A DNA stretch of 64,000 nt from positions 1,426,001 to 1,490,000 of the forward strand of contig NZ_CP138991.1 in the NCBI RefSeq assembly GCF_044594925.1, in the 5' to 3' direction. Within the stretch, counting starts at the first letter, position 1; each line of letters opens with the position of its first letter. Below the pieces are notes generated by a model. The model was not told where the DNA came from. It ran no database searches and was given only the letters and a program-made list of their open reading frames with translations. Below are positions 34,901 to 43,561 of the stretch, one piece after another. Made by a program: the position numbers and the translations under genes. This DNA comes from Maribacter sp044594925 (GTDB taxonomy: Bacteria; Bacteroidota; Bacteroidia; Flavobacteriales; Flavobacteriaceae).

Positions 34901-36271
34901 ATGATTAAAGATGATACCATAATTGCTTTGGCAACTCCTTCTGGAGCGGGTGCAATTGCTGTTATAAGAATTTCGGGTGACAATGCCATCCAAATAGTTT
35001 CGAAACATTTTAAATCCGTTATCAATAAGAAACTGGATGAACAAAAAAGTCACACCATTCACTTGGGTCATATTGTAGAACAAAAGAAATACTTGGACCA
35101 AGTTCTAGTTTCTATTTTTAAGGATCCACATTCCTATACGGGTGAAAATGTAGTTGAAATCTCTTGTCATGGTTCAGTCTATATTCAACAACAAATTATT
35201 CAACTTTTTTTGAGGAACGGTTGTCGCATGGCTGCTGCTGGGGAATTCACTATGCGTGCTTTTCTCAACGGCAAAATGGATTTGAGTCAGGCCGAGGCCG
35301 TTGCCGATTTAATTGCGAGTGACAGTGAAGCCGCACATCAAATTGCAATACAGCAGATGAGAGGAGGTTTTAGCAATGAAATTAAAAAACTAAGGCAAGA
35401 ACTTTTAAATTTCGCATCGCTAATAGAGCTAGAACTAGATTTCTCTGGAGAAGATGTTGAATTTGCGGACAGAACCCAATTTACCAATCTTTTAAATAAG
35501 ATTACTTCCGTTCTTAAGGGCCTAATAGACTCATTTGCCCTTGGGAATGTTATAAAAAATGGCATCCCCATTGCCATAGTCGGTGAACCTAATGTGGGAA
35601 AATCTACCTTGTTAAATGCTATTTTAAACGAAGAGCGTGCCATCGTAAGTGATATTCCTGGAACCACAAGAGATACGGTTGAGGACCAAATTTCAATAGG
35701 TGGAGTCAATTTTAGGTTTATTGATACCGCTGGAATAAGGGATACAGCTGATAAAATAGAACAAATTGGTATCGCTAGGGCCTATGAAAAAATTGAACAG
35801 GCTCAATTGGTCATCTATCTTTTTGAAGCGTCAAAAAATAAAGTAGCGGAAATAAATACTTTAAAGAATAAATATCCAGATAAGAATATACTACTCTTGG
35901 CCAATAAGGTGGACACCGTTGAAGAGAATAGAATTGTAGCCTTGCAAAATACATTTTCGGACCTAGTACTGCTATCCGCCAAAAATGGCAATGGTATCGA
36001 AAAACTGAAAGACAAGTTATTATCACTTTCAAATATGGGAAGTTTAGGTAAAAATGAAACTATTGTAACGAATAACCGTCATTATGATGCCTTGTTGAAA
36101 GCCTTAGAAGCAATACAAAAAGTCAAAGAGGGCATGGATATGGAGTTATCCAGCGACCTTATGGCCATTGATATCAGAGAAGCACTTTTTCATCTAGGAG
36201 AAATCACGGGAAGTGTATCTACGGATGATCTTTTGGGTAATATCTTTTCTAATTTTTGTATCGGGAAATAG
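34901..36271 (+). CDS. mnmE: tRNA modification GTPase MnmE (TrmE)
   Basis: 456 aa. N-terminal tetrahydrofolate-binding domain (about 1-120; IALATPSGAGAIAVIRISG), helical domain, and inserted G domain with GEPNVGKSTLLN (G1), IPGTTRDTVE (G2 and K-loop), DTAGIRDT (G3) and NKVD (G4). The C-terminal FCIGK holds catalytic Cys453. With MnmG it makes 5-carboxymethylaminomethyl-uridine at the wobble position of several tRNAs. It is monocistronic; its stop codon is 2 bp from that of the giant gene on the other strand. Confidence 0.96.
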   Translation: MIKDDTIIALATPSGAGAIAVIRISGDNAIQIVSKHFKSVINKKLDEQKSHTIHLGHIVEQKKYLDQVLVSIFKDPHSYTGENVVEISCHGSVYIQQQIIQLFLRNGCRMAAAGEFTMRAFLNGKMDLSQAEAVADLIASDSEAAHQIAIQQMRGGFSNEIKKLRQELLNFASLIELELDFSGEDVEFADRTQFTNLLNKITSVLKGLIDSFALGNVIKNGIPIAIVGEPNVGKSTLLNAILNEERAIVSDIPGTTRDTVEDQISIGGVNFRFIDTAGIRDTADKIEQIGIARAYEKIEQAQLVIYLFEASKNKVAEINTLKNKYPDKNILLLANKVDTVEENRIVALQNTFSDLVLLSAKNGNGIEKLKDKLLSLSNMGSLGKNETIVTNNRHYDALLKALEAIQKVKEGMDMELSSDLMAIDIREALFHLGEITGSVSTDDLLGNIFSNFCIGK

Positions 36272-36273
36272 TG

Positions 36274-39200
36274 CTACTTTTTAAGTATTATCGCTTTACT
36301 TGTTTCAACGCCATTTATAGCAATAATAATTGAATAAATGCCGTCTGATAAATTACTCAAATCCATTGTTATGTCATTAATGATATTTTTATAATTTTTA
36401 GAACTAACAAACCTCCCTGTTGAAGCAAACACTTTCACGTTTACCTCCTTTTTTGATGCATTTAGGTTGGATAGAGAAATAATCCCTTTAGTTGGGTTCG
36501 GGAAGACAATTATTTTATCAGAAACTAGATTTAAAAAAGTAGTATCATCCAATCTACTTTGAAGGGCAGTAACAGCATTACCAATTATCACATTATCGAA
36601 AGTGGCTTTTCCCAAAGTCCCATCATTGTGGGAGGTAACGGCCAATCCTACATATATCGTTTGGTTCATAACAATGTTCCTACTTCCCAAGAGTTGCCAG
36701 TTCCCATTGGTCACTGAACCGTATGCACTGAAAGTATCTCCCTGTCTCACCAAGCGCAGGTATTGTGGATACGTAGCCGATACCGGACCTATATTGTGCG
36801 CCGTTGCAGAGGTCATGGAACCACCGTCGAAATTGCGCTGTTGTAACGTATATCCAACTCCCGAACCTATAGGGTTAGGGTGTACCGACAATAAGGCCGA
36901 TGCCGAATTGGACAATAGCCCGTTACGCATCATAATTCCTGCCTTTGCCCAGCTATTGGTATTCTCCTGGGAAAGTACCCTGGCCACGATCTCCCCGTCG
37001 CCGTCCATAGTCTGGTACACGTAATGGAACTCATCGTTAGCGCCCCATATATCCGCACCGGAACCTTCTATCTCATAACTTCCGTCGGTACCGTCGTAAC
37101 AAGCACTACCGTTTACGGAAACATCACCCACGTCCACATTGCTCCATGGAGCGCCCAAAGTTACACACGAGGAAGGTGTATCATCATCACCAGTAACCGT
37201 CAAGTTTATTACCGTAACACAGCCCTGCTCCGAAGTCAGCGTATAGGAACCGTTATCGGAAGGGGTAACGTTACCTAGCAAATAATCGTCACCTACAACC
37301 GTACCGTTGGGAAGTTCCAAACTAACATCGATACCATTGGGCAACATACTGAACATTACTTGTGTGCCCTCCTCGACCGTCAAATCGTTTTCACCTGAAG
37401 ACCAGGTACCGTTGAGCCGATACTCCGGTATGATACTTCCGGTACAGCTTTGACCGGAGTCCGTAACGCTTACCTCCAAGGTAGAGGATGCACTAAGACC
37501 CTCGGAATCCGTAACGGTCAAGGTAGCGGTATAGCTACCTATCTCAGTGTAGGTATGCGTAGGGGAGGCAGTGGCATTCAAACCACTACCGTCACCAAAA
37601 TCCCAACTATAGGACGTAATGCCATCATCGTCAGTAGAACCGCTACCATCGAATGCGACTTCCAAAGGAAAGGTGCCGCTCAAGGGTGTTCCCGTAGCTA
37701 TCGAAACAGGTGCAGAATTGCCAGTAGAACCACTCACGACTATATTCAAAACAAAACTATCCGTTAGCCCGTCTGAATCGGTTACGGTTAATGATGCCGA
37801 ATAGTTACCTTCAGTATTATATACATGTGTTGTATCTGCATTTTGCGAAAAATTACCATCTCCAAAATCCCAGCTATAATTTACAATTGCAACATCATCA
37901 GTAGAAGTACTGCCAACAAAACTTACATTCAACGGAGCATCTCCAACAATTGGAGTTGCCGAAGCTATTGCAGTAGGAGCCTGATTATTTTGAGGCTCCC
38001 CCCCTTGAACCATCACATTATCGAAAGTGGCTTTTCCCAAAGTCCCATCATTGTGGGAGGTAACGGCCAATCCTACATATATCGTTTGGTTCATAACAAT
38101 GTTCCTACTTCCCAAGAGTTGCCAGTTCCCATTGGTCACTGAACCGTATGCACTGAAAGTATCTCCCTGTCTCACCAAGCGCAGGTATTGTGGATACGTA
38201 GCCGATACCGGACCTATATTGTGCGCCGTTGCAGAGGTCATGGAACCACCGTCGAAATTGCGCTGTTGTAACGTATATCCAGCTCCCGAACCTAAAGGAT
38301 TAGGGTGCACCGACAATAAGGCCGATGCAGAATTGGACAATAGCCCGTTACGCATCATAATACCTGCTTTTGCCCAGCTATTGGTATTGTCCTGGGAAAG
38401 TACCCTGGCCACGATCTCCCCGTCGCCGTCCATAGTCTGGTACACGTAATGGAACTCATCGTTAGCGCCCCATATATCCGCACCGGAACCTTCTATCTCA
38501 TAACTTCCGTCGGTACCGTCGTAACAAGCACTACCGTTTGCGGAAACATCACCCACGTCCACATTGCTCCATGGAGCGCCCAAAGTTACACACGAGGAAG
38601 GGGTATCATCATCACCAGTAACCGTCAAGTTTATTACCGTAACACAGCCCTGCTCCGAAGTGAGCGTATAGGAACCGTTATCGGAAGGGCTAACGTTACC
38701 TACCAAATAATTGTCACCTACAACCGTACCGTTGGGAAGTTCCAAACTAACATCGATACCATTGGGCAACATGCTGAACATTACTTGTGTGCCCTCCTCG
38801 ACCGTCAAATCGTTTTCACCTGAAGACCAGGTACCGTTGAGCCGATACTCCGGTATGATACTTCCGGTACAGCTTTGACCGGAGTCCGTAACGCTTACCT
38901 CCAAGGTAGAGGATGCACTAAGGCCCTCGGAATCCGTAACGGTCAAGGTAGCGGTATAGCTACCTATATCCGTATAGGTATGTGAGGGAGAGGCCGTGGC
39001 ATTCAAACCACTACCGTCACCAAAATCCCAACTGTAGGACGTAATGCCATCATCGTCGGTAGAACCACTACCATCGAATGCGACTTCCAAAGGAAAGGTG
39101 CCGCTCAAGGGTGTTCCCGTAGCCATCGAAACAGGTGCAGAATTGCCAGTAGGCAGACTACCTTGGATCGAAACATCATCAAAGGTTGCTGTTGAAATGA

Positions 39201-42200
39201 CACCGTCATTGTGTGAAGTAACTGCAAGACCTACATAAATCGTTTGGTTCATTGGAATAGTTAGGGAATTCCCTACTTGGTTCCAATTGTCTGGCGTATC
39301 AGAAGTATAGCCCGTTATGGTGTTTCCTTGTCTTACCAAGCGCATATACGAAGGGAAAGGGTCTGCTTGGGCCACAGTAGAATTATCACCATCCATAAAT
39401 TCTCCGTCACTATTTCTATGCTGAAGCCAATAGGCATCTGAACCAATACCTGCTCCGGGAGACATGGCCATTAACGCCATCCTAGAATCGGCATCTAGTG
39501 TATTTCGAATCATTATCCCTGCTTTGGCATATACACTCGTCTGTTCAAGTGAAATGACCCTAGCGTAAATATCCACATCTCCTGATATCTCCTGATAAAC
39601 GTAGTGAAATTCATCTTCTGAACCCCATATATCAGCTCCAGAGGCCCTAATTTCAAAAAAACCGTTTAGTTCACATGCGACTCCTAAAGTTTGCACAGCA
39701 CCAACATCCTGATTAGCCCATGGCGAAGGAACAGTACTCCCGCAACTTGGAGTTACATTCAGCTGCACGACAGTTGGACAACCATCTGCCGTGGAAAGTG
39801 CATATTGCCCTTGGTTTCTTTGGTCTACTAAACCATCATCACTAACGGAACTTAACCCTCCACTACCTGCCAGACCAGTATCAATTTGGTAAGCACTTTC
39901 AGCATTCAAATCAATATTTGAATCAAAAGTTGGTCCATCTACTTCTGTAGTAGTAACAAAATATTGGTCTGTATAATTTTTTGCTCGAATAAATACTTTT
40001 TGACCCTCTACAACATCAATCAAACCATTTGAAACATCTTGCCAAGGTCCACTACCTATCTTATATTCTGCAGCTATTATCCCATTAACAGGGCAGTCAA
40101 CAATTGTAGAACCTATCTCAGATACCTCAGAATCATAAATATTCCTAAGTTCGGATTGACTCAAAACCCTATTATATATTTTTAAATCATCTAAACGACC
40201 GTCCAACTCATCAATAACTCCGCTACCGTTTGCATAGGGTGGTAAAAATGGATCAAGGATACCATCATTATAAAAACCGGAAATGGTAAAGGAATCTTGT
40301 CTATCTGGGTAAAAAGCCAGTCTCATGTCTCCAGTTATGGATTTACTGCATATCTCTATACCGTTTGCATACAGTTTTGCCGTTTGCCCATCATAGGTTG
40401 CTGCTAGATGTACCCAACCATCTAAGGCATCATACCCGGCATAACATTCAACAAAACCATCACTCGTTAGAAAAGCCCACCTATAAAGCGTATTATGATA
40501 ACCAAAGAATAAGGATGGATACTCGTGTGCTACAATAGCAACATTAGAGACTTTACCAGTTTGGGAAATGACACTTTCAGCATCTCGATAAACCCATGCG
40601 CTCATGGTTACACTCTGTCTGATAGTACCCAAAGAGGCTTCTTCGAAAGGAACGTCAATAATAGAATTACTATCAAATTCCAGACCATCAAATGCAATTG
40701 CATTATTGTTTAATCCTGTTTCCCAGTTTACGGAACTTGAAACAGCGTTTCCAGCATTATCAAACTCTAAAACTGTACCATTGTTATTGTAAATGGAATT
40801 ATCGTTAACCAATATACCGGAATTTTGGTCAAAACTTAAATCAAGCACTAAATTCGGGTCTTGAACGATGGGTATGGCCGACCCTATTTGAATAGTTTCC
40901 GCAATACTGGGCACTCCGTTGCCATTCATGGCAAAGAGCATGTAATAGCCTGGCGGCAATAAATTTCTGTCTGGAATATTTACACTGTAGTTCCCTGAGG
41001 TTCCAGAAAAACTAACCGGGATTCGTCGTTGTTCATTATTGGTACTATGCGTAGCAGCCGAGAAACGTATAAGGCTAAATTCCTGTATGCCTGTAGATCC
41101 CGTTACGTTAATAGTTGTATTATAATCTGCCGTATCCGGGGCCGTAATCGATGGTCTTGTGGCCAAGGCTCCTCCTGCATCGAATAGATATGGTGGACTA
41201 TATATCTCCGCATTCGTCCAATTATTACAATTTTCGTAAGTGGCAGAATCACATAGGCCGCCACCTCCAACGAACACGCGACCATCGGTCATTAATATCG
41301 CCACGCTATGGTAGGTTCTTGGTGTAGCCATACCGGCAACAGTCCTCCATAAATTAGATGTTGGATTATAAATTTCAGCACTTAAACGCGCACCGGTGTC
41401 CGTAAAAACCTCGGCATGGTCTAAACCTCCCGTGACCAAGACTTCTCCATTGGGCAATACCGTGCTGTTATGCATAGTTCTACCAAATGCTAAGGACCCT
41501 GCCGATGATACGGATGCAGTACTTCCATAACCACCGGATATATCTATTACGAACGTAGTGTTTTTTCCAGGAGCACCGGCCGGGTTTGGATTACCTCCGT
41601 AAGATTCCGCACCACCGACCTTCAAAATTTTATCGATATCGAACATAACCGTAGTACCTTTCATGGAATATGAATCGGATGCCCTACTTCCAGCACTAGT
41701 AATTGTGCCATTGCCTTCATTGGCGTTAATATCTATCCAATGCATATCTTCACTGGGGCCCGCATGGAACAAGGAGCCGTCAGAAGCAGGCCATAACCAT
41801 AAGTGATTGTCTACGCGATATAACCCCTGTTGTTCTAAGGCTAGATCATTTGAATTATAAATATCATTTCCTCTTATGCCAGGTAATAAAACCCAGCCCG
41901 TCTCTGGGGTCCACAACTCCGCATCCTTACCTCCATTGATACTAGATCCTTGACTCCAGGAACCTCCTAAGGTAAAAACCCAACCTTCGGGCGTGGTCAC
42001 ATTACCTTGGTACCCCCTTGGAATATTCATATCATCCGCCCTTGTCCAAACTTCGGATACTGGGTTATAAATACTTGTACGTTCGCTAGATGTTCCACCT
42101 GCTGAGAGTATGCTTCCATCGCTCAGAATATTTATTCCCGGACAGAACATATCGTGATTGGTCTGGGTTACGGTAGAACCTAAAGCTGTTCCATGAGTTC

Positions 42201-42432
42201 CTAAATTAGGATCAAAGATTTCCGTATACGTTTGTCCGTCACCAACTTCTAAAAAGGTGTCCGGAAACTGAGAAGACCAAGTAATTAAACGACCATCGGG
42301 AAGATTTGATACTGCAACTGGAACGATACCAAAAGATACCGGAGGGCTCCATTCACCATTTACAGAAGCGTCTTGCGCATTGGTACAATGAACACAAAAT
42401 AAAATAAGCAGAAAAATGTAAAACTCCCTCAT
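36274..42432 (-). CDS. Giant T9SS-secreted galactose-oxidase-like (AA5) protein with LamG, DUF1349-like and PKD repeats
   Basis: 2,052 aa. Signal peptide (1-19). Residues 25-517 align by eye with the seven-bladed kelch and C-terminal domain of fungal galactose oxidase. Cofactor and copper residues are all there: Cys97 (HDMFCPGI), Tyr141 (RGYQ), stacking Trp159 (GGSWS), Tyr374-His375 (RTYHS) and His461 (THSTNNEQRRIP). The disulfide-type GGGGLC also remains. Next come LamG (about 525-775), an Ig-like unit (785-905), DUF1349-like modules (905-1090, 1275-1470, 1755-1945), PKD domains (1095-1185, 1475-1565, 1570-1660), Ig-like units between them, and a T9SS type A sorting domain (about 1965-2052; FPNPTKG ... 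KAIILKK). An extracellular copper radical oxidase of sugar alcohols/galactosides is likely; the substrate is unknown. It converges with mnmE, and its 5' end faces the exopolysaccharide genes. Confidence 0.88.
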   Translation of the reverse strand: MREFYIFLLILFCVHCTNAQDASVNGEWSPPVSFGIVPVAVSNLPDGRLITWSSQFPDTFLEVGDGQTYTEIFDPNLGTHGTALGSTVTQTNHDMFCPGINILSDGSILSAGGTSSERTSIYNPVSEVWTRADDMNIPRGYQGNVTTPEGWVFTLGGSWSQGSSINGGKDAELWTPETGWVLLPGIRGNDIYNSNDLALEQQGLYRVDNHLWLWPASDGSLFHAGPSEDMHWIDINANEGNGTITSAGSRASDSYSMKGTTVMFDIDKILKVGGAESYGGNPNPAGAPGKNTTFVIDISGGYGSTASVSSAGSLAFGRTMHNSTVLPNGEVLVTGGLDHAEVFTDTGARLSAEIYNPTSNLWRTVAGMATPRTYHSVAILMTDGRVFVGGGGLCDSATYENCNNWTNAEIYSPPYLFDAGGALATRPSITAPDTADYNTTINVTGSTGIQEFSLIRFSAATHSTNNEQRRIPVSFSGTSGNYSVNIPDRNLLPPGYYMLFAMNGNGVPSIAETIQIGSAIPIVQDPNLVLDLSFDQNSGILVNDNSIYNNNGTVLEFDNAGNAVSSSVNWETGLNNNAIAFDGLEFDSNSIIDVPFEEASLGTIRQSVTMSAWVYRDAESVISQTGKVSNVAIVAHEYPSLFFGYHNTLYRWAFLTSDGFVECYAGYDALDGWVHLAATYDGQTAKLYANGIEICSKSITGDMRLAFYPDRQDSFTISGFYNDGILDPFLPPYANGSGVIDELDGRLDDLKIYNRVLSQSELRNIYDSEVSEIGSTIVDCPVNGIIAAEYKIGSGPWQDVSNGLIDVVEGQKVFIRAKNYTDQYFVTTTEVDGPTFDSNIDLNAESAYQIDTGLAGSGGLSSVSDDGLVDQRNQGQYALSTADGCPTVVQLNVTPSCGSTVPSPWANQDVGAVQTLGVACELNGFFEIRASGADIWGSEDEFHYVYQEISGDVDIYARVISLEQTSVYAKAGIMIRNTLDADSRMALMAMSPGAGIGSDAYWLQHRNSDGEFMDGDNSTVAQADPFPSYMRLVRQGNTITGYTSDTPDNWNQVGNSLTIPMNQTIYVGLAVTSHNDGVISTATFDDVSIQGSLPTGNSAPVSMATGTPLSGTFPLEVAFDGSGSTDDDGITSYSWDFGDGSGLNATASPSHTYTDIGSYTATLTVTDSEGLSASSTLEVSVTDSGQSCTGSIIPEYRLNGTWSSGENDLTVEEGTQVMFSMLPNGIDVSLELPNGTVVGDNYLVGNVSPSDNGSYTLTSEQGCVTVINLTVTGDDDTPSSCVTLGAPWSNVDVGDVSANGSACYDGTDGSYEIEGSGADIWGANDEFHYVYQTMDGDGEIVARVLSQDNTNSWAKAGIMMRNGLLSNSASALLSVHPNPLGSGAGYTLQQRNFDGGSMTSATAHNIGPVSATYPQYLRLVRQGDTFSAYGSVTNGNWQLLGSRNIVMNQTIYVGLAVTSHNDGTLGKATFDNVMVQGGEPQNNQAPTAIASATPIVGDAPLNVSFVGSTSTDDVAIVNYSWDFGDGNFSQNADTTHVYNTEGNYSASLTVTDSDGLTDSFVLNIVVSGSTGNSAPVSIATGTPLSGTFPLEVAFDGSGSTDDDGITSYSWDFGDGSGLNATASPTHTYTEIGSYTATLTVTDSEGLSASSTLEVSVTDSGQSCTGSIIPEYRLNGTWSSGENDLTVEEGTQVMFSMLPNGIDVSLELPNGTVVGDDYLLGNVTPSDNGSYTLTSEQGCVTVINLTVTGDDDTPSSCVTLGAPWSNVDVGDVSVNGSACYDGTDGSYEIEGSGADIWGANDEFHYVYQTMDGDGEIVARVLSQENTNSWAKAGIMMRNGLLSNSASALLSVHPNPIGSGVGYTLQQRNFDGGSMTSATAHNIGPVSATYPQYLRLVRQGDTFSAYGSVTNGNWQLLGSRNIVMNQTIYVGLAVTSHNDGTLGKATFDNVIIGNAVTALQSRLDDTTFLNLVSDKIIVFPNPTKGIISLSNLNASKKEVNVKVFASTGRFVSSKNYKNIINDITMDLSNLSDGIYSIIIAINGVETSKAIILKK
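36587..37727 (-). repeat. 1.14-kb internal direct repeat, copy 2
   Basis: Near-identical to 38012-39152 at an exact offset of 1,425 bp, with only scattered base differences. It encodes a PKD + Ig-like + DUF1349-like module (residues about 1569-1949 of the giant protein). Confidence 0.92.
38012..39152 (-). repeat. 1.14-kb internal direct repeat, copy 1
   Basis: Partner of 36587-37727. The 284 bp between them (37728-38011) encode a different PKD domain that exists once. Confidence 0.92.
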
Positions 42433-42755
42433 AATCGTGTGGTAAAATGATTGCAGGGGGCACTACCGCTGGCAAAAATATTTAACTAAATTATAATACT
42501 AATATTCTATTATAAAAATTCGATAAAGTGCCACTTAAAACGATAAAGAGGAAAATTAACTACCGAAGAATGATGGCCATCTCTAATTATAGAATCATAT
42601 TACATCAATAATAGCTAAATTGCAGCTCTTTAAAAAGGTGTTGCTTATTTTGGATAACCCTATGAGAGACGAGATAATTAAATGATTACGTCAGAATAGC
42701 ATTCCTAATTAATGTTTTATCCTTTAACTGAGAATAGTTTAACTAAATCTAGTTC
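42433..42755. promoter_or_regulatory. Divergent intergenic region, galactose-oxidase-like gene / cpsB
   Basis: 323 bp, AT-rich, without an open frame. On the minus strand TATTTTTG (42473-42480) fits the Bacteroidota -7 consensus, 41 bp before the giant gene's ATG; no matching -33 TTG was found. No clear element was found for cpsB. It links expression of an oxidase gene to the exopolysaccharide genes only by proximity. Confidence 0.35.
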
Positions 42756-43505
42756 ATGCTAAGTATATTTTCAAAAAAGAATTTTTTAGTAGATCATTTA
42801 GAGGGTTTTATTGATATGCACAATCATATATTACCTGGAATTGATGATGGTGCCAAAAACATCAATGCATCCATTGAATTAATAAAGACTTTTGGAGAGT
42901 TCGGTGTTAAGGATTTTATCTGTACGCCACATATAATGGATAATTATTATCCCAATACTTTTTCTAGTATTAATGAATCCATGTCCTTATTAAAGAACGC
43001 TTTAAAAATGTATGATTTTGAAGAAGTTACATTAAGACCCGCGGCAGAACATATGATTGATGCTAATTTTGAAAATTTGCTAAGCTCAAACGCCATTTTG
43101 CCGCTAAATCATGATCATCTTTTGGTCGAAATGTCCTACTTACAACCAAGTATTAACTTTGACATAGCCGTTAAAAGAATACGTAACAAGCAGTTCTTTG
43201 TTGTTCTAGCGCATCCAGAACGCTATGTATATTTTCATTCAGATTTTAAACACTATAAATCCTACAAAGCTATGGGTGTCCTTTTTCAAATGAACCTTCT
43301 TTCCATTGGGGGATATTATGGAAAACGTATCCAGAAGATTACGCTTAAGCTTTTAGAAGAGGGTATGTATGATTTTGTTGGAACGGATGTACATCACATA
43401 CGCCATCTAAATTTTCTGAAAAAACATACAAAACTGAATGATAAGACAATGGATAAAATACTTAGCTTAATTATTAATACCATAACGGTATTTCAAAAAA
43501 AGTAA
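42756..43505 (+). CDS. CpsB/CapC-type tyrosine-protein phosphatase (PHP fold)
   Basis: 249 aa. PHP metal motif DMHNHILPGIDDGAKN (about 20-35), TPHIMDNYYPN near 57, an E in LRPAAEHMID, AHPERYVYF and a late GTDVHH motif supply the metal ligands. Members dephosphorylate the Tyr-rich tail of Wzc-type kinases, controlling chain export in capsule/EPS synthesis. The converging wzc gene is the expected partner. No signal peptide. It shares the terminator at 43509. Confidence 0.9.
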   Translation: MLSIFSKKNFLVDHLEGFIDMHNHILPGIDDGAKNINASIELIKTFGEFGVKDFICTPHIMDNYYPNTFSSINESMSLLKNALKMYDFEEVTLRPAAEHMIDANFENLLSSNAILPLNHDHLLVEMSYLQPSINFDIAVKRIRNKQFFVVLAHPERYVYFHSDFKHYKSYKAMGVLFQMNLLSIGGYYGKRIQKITLKLLEEGMYDFVGTDVHHIRHLNFLKKHTKLNDKTMDKILSLIINTITVFQKK

Positions 43506-43508
43506 ATT

Positions 43509-43542
43509 AAAAAAGCCTTCTAGTACACTAGAAGGCTTTTTT
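43509..43542. terminator. Bidirectional terminator between cpsB-like and wzc-like genes
   Basis: 16-bp inverted repeat AAAAAAGCCTTCTAGT / ACTAGAAGGCTTTTTT with 2 nt between, flanked by A/T runs on both sides, so it can serve both converging genes. Confidence 0.9.
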
Positions 43543-43561
43543 ATAAACCGTTTGATATGCT

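Noticed and set aside
36602..39238. Several plus-strand open frames, duplicated at 36602/38027 and 37024/38449, opposite the smaller giant gene
   Set aside because: They are antisense shadows of the repeated modules: they recur because the coding-strand repeats recur, and have no family-like features.
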